From an uncultured Flavobacteriales bacterium (GTDB taxonomy: Bacteria > Bacteroidota > Bacteroidia > Flavobacteriales_D > Parvicellaceae), in contig CALSRM010000002.1 of NCBI GenBank assembly GCA_943788755.1, forward strand, positions 155,505 through 219,504: 64,000 bases of DNA, written 5' to 3'. Both the position numbers and the translations under genes were made by a program. Positions 9,045 to 18,649 of this stretch are shown in pieces. Within the stretch, counting starts at the first letter, position 1. Every line of letters starts with the position of its first letter. The notes below the pieces were generated by a model. It saw only the letters and a program-made list of their open reading frames with translations, ran no database searches and had not been told where the DNA came from.

Positions 9045-9677
9045 ATGCAACTCGTAAAGAAATCATATACTGCGGAAACGGACGAAAACCTCATGAGAGA
9101 AGTCATTAAGGGTAATAATCTTGCATTTTCGGAAATTTACGACAGATGGAGTAAGCCTATGCTCAATTATTTTTATAAAATGTTGTGGCAGGACAGAGAA
9201 AAAGCAGAGGATTTTATGCAAGAGATTTTTACGAAGATTATTCATAAACCACAATTATATAATCCAAGCAGAGCCTTTAAAACTTGGGTTTATAGTGTTG
9301 CTAATAATATGTGTAAGAACGAGTATAGAAGGGCAGAAGTCAGAAAGGGAACATCAAACAGCTTACATGATAACATAATTGTTCATGATAGTTCTGCGCC
9401 GGATAAAGAGCATGATAAAAATATTTTTAATGACCGATTAAAAGAAGAGTTAGAGTTGTTGAGTGAAAATCATAAAAAGACTTTCATTCTTCGTTTTAAA
9501 CATGATTTAAGTATAAAAGACATTGCAGAAATTCTTGAAACGAGTGAAGGAACAGTAAAGTCTAGAATATTTTATACTTTAAAAAAATTAGGTAAAAACT
9601 TGAAAGAATTTTCACCGGTTGCAAAGACAATAATGGTTGGAATGTGTTTAATAGAATTGGTGCAGTGTATTATATAA
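9045..9677 (+). CDS. ECF-family RNA polymerase sigma factor
   Basis: A 210-residue sigma-70 family protein. Region 2 is residues ~22-95 (AFSEIYDRWS, EDFMQEIFTKI, FKTWVYSVANN) and recognises the -10 element. Region 4 is ~130-190 (FILRFKHDLSIKDIAEIL, TSEGTVKSRIF), a helix-turn-helix contacting the -35 element. The size and two-region layout fit the extracytoplasmic-function group. It follows the secreted TPR-like gene by 6 nt and precedes a single-membrane-span protein by 7 nt, the usual sigma/anti-sigma order. The last ~25 residues (VAKTIMVGMCLIELVQCII) are unusually hydrophobic for an ECF factor. Target promoters cannot be seen. Confidence 0.92.
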   Translation: MQLVKKSYTAETDENLMREVIKGNNLAFSEIYDRWSKPMLNYFYKMLWQDREKAEDFMQEIFTKIIHKPQLYNPSRAFKTWVYSVANNMCKNEYRRAEVRKGTSNSLHDNIIVHDSSAPDKEHDKNIFNDRLKEELELLSENHKKTFILRFKHDLSIKDIAEILETSEGTVKSRIFYTLKKLGKNLKEFSPVAKTIMVGMCLIELVQCII

Positions 9678-9684
9678 ACGACTG

Positions 9685-10665
9685 ATGATGGAAGATAGAA
9701 ATATATCAAAAATGGATGTTGAATTTTACTTGTTGAACCGAGAGTATGACAAGTTGAATTCAGATGAGCTTGCTATTGTTAATGAGCATGTGGAGTCTGA
9801 ACAAGAATTCAATGAAATGAAAGCTGTTGTAATGGGTGCAGGTAATCTCTTTAAAGAAGAGAAAGAATTAGCGCCTAATCCCGCAATTAAAGTAGCTCTT
9901 TTAAAAGAGTTTGACAAACAACAACCAGCCGGAGCGTATTGGTTGAATGGAATATTTACATCTCTTTTTCCAAAGGAAAAAAAGCTCTTTCAAAAACCAG
10001 GTATGCAATTGATTGGATTGGCAGCTTCTGTATTGCTAATTGTAACTATAGCTTTTAATGGTAAAACTGATATGAATAATTCAAAATTGGCTCAAAATAA
10101 AGGTGTTAAGTCAGAGGAAGAAACAGTTGAAGAGCATAGTAAATTAGATAGAGACGAAGCGAATGAAGAAAAGAACTTAGAGAAAAATGACTTTCAACCA
10201 ACTGTGGAGTTAATAGAAAAGGATATTGAAGTTGCTACTTTAAACGAAGTTGAAATTGAAGAAAAACCTGAGAGTGTTGAAAATAAAGGTACAACAGCAG
10301 ACTTTATGTATGATGCGCAATCTATTGAAAGTGTAGAGGCTGATTTGTCTATTGCTGCGGATTTAGATTATCGTAGAAATGATAATAATTTACATGCATC
10401 CGAAGAATCGTTTAAAAAGGGTGTTTTGAAGGATCAAAGAAAAGGTTGCTATATCAGATGATAAATTGGTGATTTCAGCAACTACTCCGGCTACTGCATG
10501 AAGTAGTAGAAGAATTTAGTATGTCGGATGACGAAGGTTACTTTTCACATGATGTTAGTGCTGGTGCAACAGCCATTGGGAATAATTCTACTGATTTACC
10601 GGTAAATAGCTAGATCATTAGCTGAAGATGCAGATTTGATAGGAATTCTTTACACAGCGATGTAA
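9685..10665 (+). pseudogene. Anti-sigma-like membrane protein, reading frame broken three times near its 3' end
   Basis: As sequenced, the frame from 9685 stops at 10461 after 258 residues. It has a cytoplasmic acidic/helical N-terminus, one membrane span at about residues 108-126 (MQLIGLAASVLLIVTIAF) and a glutamate-rich periplasmic part. Beyond the stop the coding sequence continues coherently in three successive frames: VAISDDKLVISATTPATA, then EVVEEFSMSDDEGYFSHD, then RSLAEDADLIGILYTAM and a stop at 10663-10665. Removing one base at each of three points (the A-run near 10441, about 10499 and about 10610) would give one protein of about 325 residues. Position after an ECF sigma factor and the single span suggest an anti-sigma factor, although no zinc (ZAS) motif is visible. 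This could be true decay or local sequence error. Confidence 0.6.
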
Positions 10666-10678
10666 TTATTTTTCCAAC

Positions 10679-11392
10679 TTAACTAAATAATTGCCCTTTC
10701 AAAATGGGAATCACACTTGAAGTGTTCGGCGTAAGGCAATATTTTATATCCTCGTTCAAATCTAATGCTGCTAGTCTTACACGGTGAGAGGAAGCTTTTA
10801 AATAGCTGAGGTAATTATCCTTGGCCTGGATGTACATGAATTTAGCGGCTACAGAAGAATCATCTTCACATCTAAATTTACCACTTTTTTGAAGGTTTTC
10901 TACAAAAGCTCCTGCGCACATTGTGTCTTCCAAACAAAATTTACTTTTCCAACCAGAACCTAGCAGTAATACGTTTTTGTTTTGTTCAATCAACCATTCG
11001 CTCAAAGCATCTAGATTCGTGAAGGATCCAATTACTACCGTTGCAGCATTTCGTGCGGTGTGAATAGCTTTTGTTCCATTTGTAGTCGTAATAACAATTG
11101 TATCCCCTTCAAACTTATTGCCCATATAGCTAGCAGGAGAATTTCCGATATCAAAGCCCTCGACTATTTCTCCCCCGCGTTCAGCAGCTACAATAAAGCC
11201 TTTCTTCTTGTATTCGAAAGCTTCTTCTAAAGTCGCTACAGGGATCATTTTCGCTACGCCATTGTCGAACGCTGCACACATTGCAGTTGTTGCTCGCAGT
11301 ACATCTATTACAACAACAATCTCTGCATCTTCAGCATGCAAATCGTATAAGTTAGGCGTGAAACAAACTTCAACTTTTTTTCTATTCTTCAC
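10679..11392 (-). CDS. comB: 2-phosphosulfolactate phosphatase family protein
   Basis: A 237-residue protein matching the ComB family end to end. Key segments are VVVIDVLRATTAM near 25-38, AAERGGEIVEGFDIGNSP near 74-92, TTTNGTKAIH near 107-116, and LLGSGWKSKFCLEDTMCAGAF near 145-165. The founding enzyme is a magnesium-dependent phosphatase that turns 2-phosphosulfolactate into sulfolactate in coenzyme M synthesis. Many bacteria carry the gene without that pathway, so the true substrate here is uncertain. The acidic and Gly/Thr residues of the family active site appear intact. It lies 22 nt downstream of gcvT on the same strand and may be co-transcribed with it. Confidence 0.88.
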   Translation of the reverse strand: MKNRKKVEVCFTPNLYDLHAEDAEIVVVIDVLRATTAMCAAFDNGVAKMIPVATLEEAFEYKKKGFIVAAERGGEIVEGFDIGNSPASYMGNKFEGDTIVITTTNGTKAIHTARNAATVVIGSFTNLDALSEWLIEQNKNVLLLGSGWKSKFCLEDTMCAGAFVENLQKSGKFRCEDDSSVAAKFMYIQAKDNYLSYLKASSHRVRLAALDLNEDIKYCLTPNTSSVIPILKGQLFS

Positions 11393-11414
11393 AGAGCCAA
11401 ATGGTATATTATGC

Positions 11415-12514
11415 TTATTTAAAAGGTGGTTTTACAACCGTCGCTTTTAATTGTTTGTTTCTAACCTGAATAAATATTTCACTTCCTTCAGAAGCAAATT
11501 CAGTAGTAACATACCCTAAGCCAATAGCTTTCTTTAAAGAAGGCGCCATTGTTCCAGAAGTTACAATTCCTATTTCATTTCCATTTGCATCTACTATCGG
11601 GTAATCATGTCTCGGAATCCCTCTGTCTACTAATTCAAATCCGACCAACTTGCGTGTTACACCAGCTTCTTTTTGCGCTTGTAGCGCAGCAGAGTTCGTA
11701 AACTCTTTGGTAAATTTTGTTACCCATCCTAAGCCAGCTTCTAAAGGAGAAGTGGTGTCACTAATATCATTCCCGTAAAGGCAATACCCCATTTCTAATC
11801 GTAAAGTGTCTCTTGCAGCTAGCCCGATTGGTTTGATGCCAAATTCTTCCCCAGCCTCAAAAACTTTTTTCCACACTTCTTCAGCTACCGCATTTGGAAT
11901 GTATAATTCGAATCCTCCAGAACCAGTGTATATCCAGTAGCAGATAATATTACATTGTCAACACCAGCAAATGTTCCTTTTGAAAAATGGTAATATTTTA
12001 CTTCACTTAAATTTACATCTGTTAATTTTTGCAATGCTGCAGTTGCTTTAGGACCTTGTACAGCCAATAAGGCCATGTTATCAGAAATATTTTCCATTAC
12101 AACACCTTTCGTGTTGTATTTACTAATCCAATTCCAATCTTTCTCAATATTTGAAGCATTGACAACGAGTAAATACTCTTCTTCAGAAATTCTATAAACT
12201 AATAAATCATCAACTATTCCACCTGTTTCGTTCGGTAAGCATGTATATTGAGCTCTACCATCAAATAATTTGGAAGCATCATTAGAAGTAACACGTTGAA
12301 TTAAATCCAAGGCATTTGGTCCTTTTAATAAAAACTCACCCATATGCGAAACATCAAATACTCCAACATCCTTTCTTACAATTTCGTGTTCAGCATTAAC
12401 ACCTTCGTATTGAACAGGCATTAAGTACCCTGCAAAAGGAACCATTTTTGCTCCTAATTGTTCATGAATGTGTGTAAGGGCAGTTGATTTAATATCTAAA
12501 GTTGTATCGCTCAT
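11415..12514 (-). pseudogene. gcvT: Aminomethyltransferase (glycine cleavage T protein), split by a 2-nt insertion
   Basis: Two adjoining frames together give a full GcvT of ~365 residues. The first part (start at 12514) runs from [13 protein letters not shown] through PVQYEG and DVSHMGEF, ending in SATGYT. The second part begins [16 protein letters not shown] and continues through [17 protein letters not shown] to the C-terminus at 11415. The family motif expected here is 'TGYTG..GFE.Y.P', so the break is exactly at GYT|GSGG. A duplicated AC dinucleotide (GTGT on the plus strand, 11926-11929) explains it; removing two bases restores the frame. As read, the first frame stops about 20 codons later. 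GcvT transfers the methylene group from the H protein to tetrahydrofolate. A genuine knockout or a sequence error are both possible. Confidence 0.88.
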
Positions 12515-12634
12515 TTTCTATGAAATTTAATTACTTACAATGATAAAGCTTAATGTTTGTATCCCCAAATGAAGAATAGAAAATTCACGTGAATCTGAAA
12601 AATTGTTATTTCATATAGTTTTTTGATTAATGAT

Positions 12635-12642
12635 TACATTTG
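12635..12642 (+). promoter_or_regulatory. Candidate -7 box (TACATTTG) for the MBOAT operon
   Basis: TACATTTG matches the Bacteroidota -7 consensus TAnnTTTG and lies 30 nt before the MBOAT start, in the gap between divergent gcvT and the MBOAT gene. I see no good TTTG -33 element at the expected 19-nt spacing, so the call rests on the -7 element and position alone. Confidence 0.35.
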
Positions 12643-12672
12643 CCAACCAAAACCCTTTTGCAATAGCATTAA

Positions 12673-14070
12673 ATGATTTTTAATTCATTAGAATATATAT
12701 TATTTCTGCCTTTGGTATTTGTTCTGTTCTATTTGTTTAGACATAAATTCAGGGTGTTTATTCTTCTTGCGGCTAGTTATTATTTTTACATAAGTTGGAA
12801 CCCTGTATTTATTATCCTAATACTCCTTTCAACTTTGATTGATTATGGAGCTGGGTTATTATTAGAGAGAACGATTTCTGCGTCAACAAGGCGATTAATA
12901 CTTGGAATTAGTATTTGTGCAAACCTTGGGTTTTTATTCTTTTTCAAGTATTTCAACTTTGCATTGGAGAATGTAAATGAAGTAATGCTAGCAGTCAAAG
13001 GTTCATATCAGCCTATTGAAGCTTGGGATATTATTTTGCCAGTAGGAATATCTTTTTACACTTTTCAAACCATTAGCTACACAATTGATGTTTACAATGG
13101 CAAAATAAACGCAGAAAAGAACTTGTCTTATTTTGCTTTGTACGTTTGTTTCTTTCCGCAATTAGTAGCTGGACCGATTGAACGATACAATAATTTGATG
13201 CCGCAATTGAAAGAAAAGACGCAGCTTGTAATTCAAAATATTTCTCATGGTGGCAGGTTAATATTGTATGGTTTGTTTATGAAAATGGTAATTGCAGATA
13301 ATTTAGGTGTATTTGTAGATTCAGTTTATGGAGATGTAGTAGGAACCAATAGTCTAAATTTACTAATCGGGTCTGTTTTTTATTCTTTTCAAATTTATTG
13401 TGATTTTCATGGATATACAACGATTGCAATAGGTTCGGCAAAACTGTTTAATGTTAACCTATCTGAAAATTTTAGAACACCTTATTTGTCTACTTCTGTT
13501 ACTGAGTTTTGGCGAAATTGGCACATTACATTAACCACTTGGTTTAGAGATTATATTTATTACCCATTAGGAGGAAATAGAGGAACTTTACTAAAATGGG
13601 GGTTAGCAATATTGACTGTCTTTATCGTGAGTGGAGTATGGCATGGTGCAAAATGGACCTTTATTTTCTGGGGATTATTCCATGCATTATTTGTATTGTT
13701 TGAAAAGGTTGTTAAATGGGATAAGCAATCAACAAATGTTTTCTTGAAAGGATTAAAATGGGTGGTTACTTTTACCTTGGTAACAGCATTGTGGGTGTTC
13801 TTTAGAAGTCCAGATATGGATGCAGCAATTTTATATTTTAAATCAATAGGGTCAAATTGGGCCATTGAAGGAATAGATCTGCGTATCGAACCGTTTATAT
13901 TATTAGGCTTGTTTGTAGTTTCAGATATCCTTACCCGTAAAAAGAACTTTGCTTTATCGCTAAATAAGGTCCCTTCTTTAGCTAGAGGTGCTATTTACTT
14001 TGTTTTAATTTTCTTGTTACTTTCTCGTTCCGCAACTGATATGAATCCGTTTATATATTTCCAATTCTAA
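12673..14070 (+). CDS. MBOAT-family membrane O-acyltransferase (AlgI/DltB-like)
   Basis: A 465-residue integral membrane protein with about ten hydrophobic segments. MBOAT landmarks are visible: PVGISFYTFQ near 120, WRNWHITLTTWFRDYIYYPLGGNRG starting near 280 (His284), and the invariant catalytic His324 in SGVWHGAKW. AlgI/DltB-type MBOATs carry acyl groups across the membrane onto exopolysaccharide or other acceptors, usually with an SGNH-fold partner. Such a partner follows directly: its ATG overlaps this stop codon by one base (TAATG at 14068-14072). The acceptor glycan is not indicated by nearby biosynthesis genes. The promoter is probably just upstream, with a TACATTTG box 30 nt before the start. 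Confidence 0.9.
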   Translation: MIFNSLEYILFLPLVFVLFYLFRHKFRVFILLAASYYFYISWNPVFIILILLSTLIDYGAGLLLERTISASTRRLILGISICANLGFLFFFKYFNFALENVNEVMLAVKGSYQPIEAWDIILPVGISFYTFQTISYTIDVYNGKINAEKNLSYFALYVCFFPQLVAGPIERYNNLMPQLKEKTQLVIQNISHGGRLILYGLFMKMVIADNLGVFVDSVYGDVVGTNSLNLLIGSVFYSFQIYCDFHGYTTIAIGSAKLFNVNLSENFRTPYLSTSVTEFWRNWHITLTTWFRDYIYYPLGGNRGTLLKWGLAILTVFIVSGVWHGAKWTFIFWGLFHALFVLFEKVVKWDKQSTNVFLKGLKWVVTFTLVTALWVFFRSPDMDAAILYFKSIGSNWAIEGIDLRIEPFILLGLFVVSDILTRKKNFALSLNKVPSLARGAIYFVLIFLLLSRSATDMNPFIYFQF

Positions 14071-15101
14071 TGAAAATTGTAAAATACACAGCGATTCGAA
14101 TGATTTTAGCAGTAGTATTCTTATTTACGATGAATCAACTGTATCTAAATACATTTTGGAAAGATGATATTAATAAACATGCAGATACTTTGGAGAATTT
14201 ATGGGTTGTTCCTTTAGAATCTGATGCAATTTATTTTGGAGAATCATCAAATTTTCATATTCAGGAAGGTGACTCCATTAAGCATAGAATTAGTTATGCT
14301 TTAGATAGTCTATTGCCTAGTATTTCAATAGCTACTGTAGATAACGCAGGGCTTCATGCAGGTACTTATTTGTCTTTGGTAAAAAATATTCCAAAGGAAA
14401 TGAATTTGAAGTTTGTTGTGATAACCGTAAACTATAGGTCATTTTCAGCTAATTGGCGTTATGCACCTTTCGAAAATTACTTAGCTAAATCTGCGTTAAT
14501 GCTTGAACCTTCGTTGCCAATTTTAAATAAGTATATGATTTCTTTAAAACAATACGATTACCAATCTGACGAGGAGAGAAATGTACAAATGAAATTAGCT
14601 TGGAAGAATGAAAAGTTTGCAATACCAAACTTTGATTATGACAATGTTATTGAATGGGACTCAGCTATGGCATGGCATACGTGGTTAGAAGTTAATCCTA
14701 ATTTAACAGAAGAAAACATTCCTTTAGCGAGTCATTATATTAAGAATTTTGCATTTAATCTTGATACGGTTAACAATGAAAGAATTGAAGATTTAAATGC
14801 AATTGTTTCCATTGCAAACAATAAGGATTATAAAGTGATTTTCAATCTTTTGGGAGAAAACTTTGAGGAAGCGGAGAGACTGGTAGGTAGTGAATTAATT
14901 TACTTAATGGAAAAAAATCGATCTTTACTGGTAAGCTATTACGCAGACAAAGGAGTTATTATGGTGGATAATTTTTATCAAATTCCAGACTCCTGTTTTG
15001 TAGATAGAAATTGGCCGACAGAACATTACAATTATCAAGGAAAAAAGATAGTTGCAGAGAATATTAAAAAGGCAATAATTGAAAATGAATTACATAATTA
15101 A
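14070..15101 (+). CDS. SGNH-hydrolase-like partner of the MBOAT acyltransferase
   Basis: A 343-residue protein with one N-terminal membrane anchor (residues ~8-27). Residues 54-61 (IYFGESSN) resemble block I of SGNH/GDSL hydrolases, with Ser59 or Ser60 as the candidate nucleophile. Near the C-terminus, EHYNYQGKKIVAENI resembles block V with His319 followed by a G..I..E/A.I helix. DltD, AlgJ and AlgX-type partners share this plan and take the acyl group from the MBOAT to the extracellular acceptor. Overall similarity is low, so the assignment rests on these two motifs and on the one-base overlap with the MBOAT gene. The aspartate usually two or three residues before the histidine is not clear. 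Confidence 0.6.
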   Translation: MKIVKYTAIRMILAVVFLFTMNQLYLNTFWKDDINKHADTLENLWVVPLESDAIYFGESSNFHIQEGDSIKHRISYALDSLLPSISIATVDNAGLHAGTYLSLVKNIPKEMNLKFVVITVNYRSFSANWRYAPFENYLAKSALMLEPSLPILNKYMISLKQYDYQSDEERNVQMKLAWKNEKFAIPNFDYDNVIEWDSAMAWHTWLEVNPNLTEENIPLASHYIKNFAFNLDTVNNERIEDLNAIVSIANNKDYKVIFNLLGENFEEAERLVGSELIYLMEKNRSLLVSYYADKGVIMVDNFYQIPDSCFVDRNWPTEHYNYQGKKIVAENIKKAIIENELHN

Positions 15102-17505
15102 AATAGTTGGTACGTTTTGTTTGTTGTTATCATTTTCGATCAACAATAATGCCCAGGATAAACATACAATTAGTGGTTATATTAAAGATGCTGGGACCGG
15201 GGAGGTGCTTATAGGTTCTAGTATTTATATTGAGGAATTGGAGAAAGGTGTAGTGACAAATATTTATGGATATTACTCTTTAACGGTCGAAAGTGGTGTT
15301 TACAATATAATTGCAAGATATATTGGATATGATGATGTAAGCCAAACTGTTGGATTAGATGCAGATGTCAAATTGAATATTGAAATGACTGTTTCATCCG
15401 ATATAATGGATGAGGTGGTGGTGGAAGCCGAAGCTGTAGACAATAATACTACTGGCACCCAAATGGGTGAAATAAATTTAAACATGGACCGTGTAAAAAC
15501 TTTGCCAGCGTTTATGGGTGAAGTTGATATTCTTAAAACGGTTCAGTTTTTACCTGGAGTTTCTTCGGGAGGAGAAGGGAATACGGGGTTCTATGTTCGT
15601 GGAGGTGGGCCTGATCAGAACCTGATATTATTGGATGAAGCAACTGTTTACAATGCATCTCACTTGTTTGGTTTTTTCTCGGTTTTTAATGCAGATGCAA
15701 TTAAGAACGTAAAGATGATAAAAGGTGGAATGCCTGCTAATTATGGTGGTAGAATTTCATCTGTATTAGACATTAACATGAAGGATGGGAATTATAAAGA
15801 GTATCATGCTTCTGGTGGTATTGGGTTAATTGCATCTAGATTAACGATTGAAGGACCTTTAAAGAAAGATACATCATCCTTTATTGTTTCGGGGAGAAGA
15901 ACATATATAGATGTTTTAGCAGACCCATTTATAAATGATACGGCCTCTTTTAAAGGTTCTGGCTATTATTTTTATGATTTGACAGCAAAAGCGAATTACC
16001 GATTTAATGATAAAAACCAATTGTTTATTTCGGGGTATTTTGGAAGAGATGTATTTGATTTTAATGATGATAATTTTGATTTAAACTTCAGAGTTCCTTG
16101 GGGAAATTCTACTGCTTCAATTCGTTGGAATCACCTTTTTAATGATAAGTTGTTCGTTAACACTACAGCTGTTTTTACCGATTATGACTTTGCTTTTGAA
16201 GCAACCCAAAGTGATTTCACTTTCAGGCTTTCGTCAGGAATACAGGACTTTTCATTAAAGCAAGATTTCACCTATTTTGCTAATTCTCGTCACCAAGTTA
16301 AATTTGGATGGAGTGCAATTAGACATAAATTCACTCCAAGCACAGTTTCAGGGTCATCAGGTGAAACATTATTTAATTTTGACACTACAAAAATTATTGC
16401 TTATGAACCTGCTGTTTATGTATTAGATGAAATTGAAATTAATGAAAACTTGAAGATAAACCTAGGCTTGCGTTTTTCATCGTTCAGCCATATAGGTCCA
16501 TTTACGAGATATTTTAAAAATCCTTCAACAGGAATAACAGATTCAACTAAAGAGTGGGGTTCGGGAGAGCATATTGCTAGTTACACAGGTCTGGAGCCGC
16601 GAATTTCAATGCGCTATCTGTTTAAAGATAATTCCTCTGCAAAAATTGGTGTCTCAAAGAATAATCAATACATCCACCTGGCTTCAATGTCTGGAGTTTC
16701 TTTGCCTACGGATTTATGGTTTCCCAGCTCTGAATTGGTAAAGCCACAAATCGGAATTCAATACAGTGCAGGTTATTTTAGGAATTTTAAAAAGAATAAA
16801 TACGAAGCCTCTATTGAAGTTTATTATAAAGATTTACAAAATTTGGTTGAGTATAAAGAAAACTCTCAACCGGATGATAATATCAATGATAATGTTGATA
16901 ATCAATTGACTTTTGGACAAGGGTATTCTTATGGTGCTGAGTTTTTCTTAAAAAAGAGCTTAGGAGCCTTTAATGGTTGGGTTGGTTATACTTGGTCTAA
17001 AACAATGAGAACTTTTGAAGAAATAAATGAAGGAAGAGAGTTTCCGGCTAAATATGATCGACGAAACGACTTATCTGTGATTTTGCAGTATGATATTACG
17101 GATAGATGGAATGTTGGTTTTGCATTTGTTTATGCTACGGGAAGTGCCATTACTTTGCCAGAAAAAAGATACTATGATCCAATAGAAAACCGTTTGATAA
17201 CGGTTTGGAGTGACAGAAACGCATATCGATTGCCTTCTTACCATAGAGCAGATATTTCAATTACTTTTAATGGGAAGGAGTTTAAAACAATAAAAAATAT
17301 AGAAACCGGAGAAGCTGAAAAAAAGAAAAAGAAAGTCGTATCTACGTGGAACTTTTCTGTCTTTAATTTATACAACCGAAAGAACCCTTACTTTTTGTTC
17401 TTTGATTACAGTGGCGACGTCAATAATGGTAATTTAGATGTGGGAGCAAACCAAGTCTCTTTGTTTCCAATTTTACCATCTATTACATGGAATTTTAAAT
17501 TTTAG
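15079..17505 (+). CDS. TonB-dependent receptor with N-terminal carboxypeptidase-like domain
   Basis: An 808-residue outer-membrane protein. After a signal peptide (1-26, ending NNAQ) comes a carboxypeptidase-D regulatory-like domain, ~30-115 (TISGYIKDAGTGEVL.G..IYIE). A plug domain follows at ~140-235 (LPAFMGEVDILKT, FLPGVSSGGEG, FYVRGGGPDQNLILLDEA), then a barrel to the aromatic C-terminus (PSITWNFKF). The gene starts inside the end of the SGNH-like gene and is followed after 2 nt by a DUF4249 lipoprotein; this receptor/DUF4249 pair is common in Bacteroidota. The likely role is uptake of an unidentified nutrient. The in-frame ATG at 15085 is an equally plausible start. Confidence 0.9.
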   Translation: MKMNYIIKIVGTFCLLLSFSINNNAQDKHTISGYIKDAGTGEVLIGSSIYIEELEKGVVTNIYGYYSLTVESGVYNIIARYIGYDDVSQTVGLDADVKLNIEMTVSSDIMDEVVVEAEAVDNNTTGTQMGEINLNMDRVKTLPAFMGEVDILKTVQFLPGVSSGGEGNTGFYVRGGGPDQNLILLDEATVYNASHLFGFFSVFNADAIKNVKMIKGGMPANYGGRISSVLDINMKDGNYKEYHASGGIGLIASRLTIEGPLKKDTSSFIVSGRRTYIDVLADPFINDTASFKGSGYYFYDLTAKANYRFNDKNQLFISGYFGRDVFDFNDDNFDLNFRVPWGNSTASIRWNHLFNDKLFVNTTAVFTDYDFAFEATQSDFTFRLSSGIQDFSLKQDFTYFANSRHQVKFGWSAIRHKFTPSTVSGSSGETLFNFDTTKIIAYEPAVYVLDEIEINENLKINLGLRFSSFSHIGPFTRYFKNPSTGITDSTKEWGSGEHIASYTGLEPRISMRYLFKDNSSAKIGVSKNNQYIHLASMSGVSLPTDLWFPSSELVKPQIGIQYSAGYFRNFKKNKYEASIEVYYKDLQNLVEYKENSQPDDNINDNVDNQLTFGQGYSYGAEFFLKKSLGAFNGWVGYTWSKTMRTFEEINEGREFPAKYDRRNDLSVILQYDITDRWNVGFAFVYATGSAITLPEKRYYDPIENRLITVWSDRNAYRLPSYHRADISITFNGKEFKTIKNIETGEAEKKKKKVVSTWNFSVFNLYNRKNPYFLFFDYSGDVNNGNLDVGANQVSLFPILPSITWNFKF

Positions 17506-17507
17506 GT

Positions 17508-18488
17508 ATGAGATTATTTTTGTTTATTGTATTTATTGGAATTGTTTTTGGGTCATGTTCGAAGGCAATTGAATTTGATTTACCTAAAGTAGAACAAGAT
17601 GTAGTGCTCGTTGGGAAAATCGAGAATAGCAGTTATCCGATTGTTTTTTTATCAAAAACACAAGGTTATTTTGAGCCAACTTCTACTGAATCTATTTTTG
17701 GAACTAGCATTCATAATGCCAATGTGACCATGAATGACGGAGTAAATGAAATTATATTGAATGAACTGTGTTCAGCTGACATACCAGATTCTTTGTTGCC
17801 TTTAGTCAGTCAGGTAACAGGGATACCAGAACAAAGTTTGCAATTTTTCAATTATTGTATTTACACATCATTAGATCCTTTAGCTTCCGGTGTAGAAGGA
17901 AGAACCTATAGTTTATATATTGAAACGGATACAGATACATTAACAGCTTCTACAATTCTTCCAATGGGTGTTCCATTGGTTAATACGCGATTTGAAGCAT
18001 TCGAGTCCCTTGATTCATTAGGTTTCTTATTTGGAACATTGGTCGATCCGCCAGAAGAAGGAAATGCTTACAGGTGGTTTGCGCAAAGAATTAATACGTA
18101 TAAATATAATTACCCTGCACCCCACGATAATGTTATTGGAATGCAGAAAGACGCATTTCCTATAGCGCCCTTTGGTTCTGTTTTTGATGATAAGTTTCTT
18201 AACGGGTTATCCTTAGAAATAGAATACAATAGAGGTGAAGTTGGAAATTTAGAAGGGCCAGATGATGAAGGGCCTGAAGAAGGGTATTTCAAGAGAGGCG
18301 ATACTGTTGTAATCAAATTTACTACGATAGACTACTTGACTTATCTTCATCTGCGTGCTCTAGAGGATCAAGCGGCTACCAATGGAAGTCCTTTTGCTTC
18401 TCCGGGTAATTTGCCAAGTTCTATTGTTGGAGGAATTGGACTTTGGGCAGGTTATGGGGTTAGGCTAGATACAGTTATTTGTAATTAA
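17508..18488 (+). CDS. DUF4249 outer-membrane lipoprotein
   Basis: A 326-residue lipoprotein: signal sequence with lipobox and acylated Cys17 (IGIVFGSC), then the DUF4249 pattern 'IEFDLP.VEQDVVL.G.I.....P...LS.T.GYF'. DUF4249 proteins are found almost only next to TonB receptors of the type encoded 2 nt upstream, and are thought to act as surface-exposed substrate-capture or accessory lipoproteins, analogous to SusD. No enzymatic motif was seen. The region 18489-18649 after it is AT-rich and probably holds the end of this operon and a promoter for the next gene. Confidence 0.82.
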   Translation: MRLFLFIVFIGIVFGSCSKAIEFDLPKVEQDVVLVGKIENSSYPIVFLSKTQGYFEPTSTESIFGTSIHNANVTMNDGVNEIILNELCSADIPDSLLPLVSQVTGIPEQSLQFFNYCIYTSLDPLASGVEGRTYSLYIETDTDTLTASTILPMGVPLVNTRFEAFESLDSLGFLFGTLVDPPEEGNAYRWFAQRINTYKYNYPAPHDNVIGMQKDAFPIAPFGSVFDDKFLNGLSLEIEYNRGEVGNLEGPDDEGPEEGYFKRGDTVVIKFTTIDYLTYLHLRALEDQAATNGSPFASPGNLPSSIVGGIGLWAGYGVRLDTVICN

Positions 18489-18649
18489 CCTTATCTTTTA
18501 TCTATAGCTAACTGTCGATACTTAAAATCTATTTTTTAACTAATTTCAGGTTGTTTTTGTTGATTTAATTTATGTTTTGTAAATTACGTATTCACAAAAT
18601 AAACATATTTAATGAGGATTGACTAGAATATTTTTGAAGAAAAAAAGTT

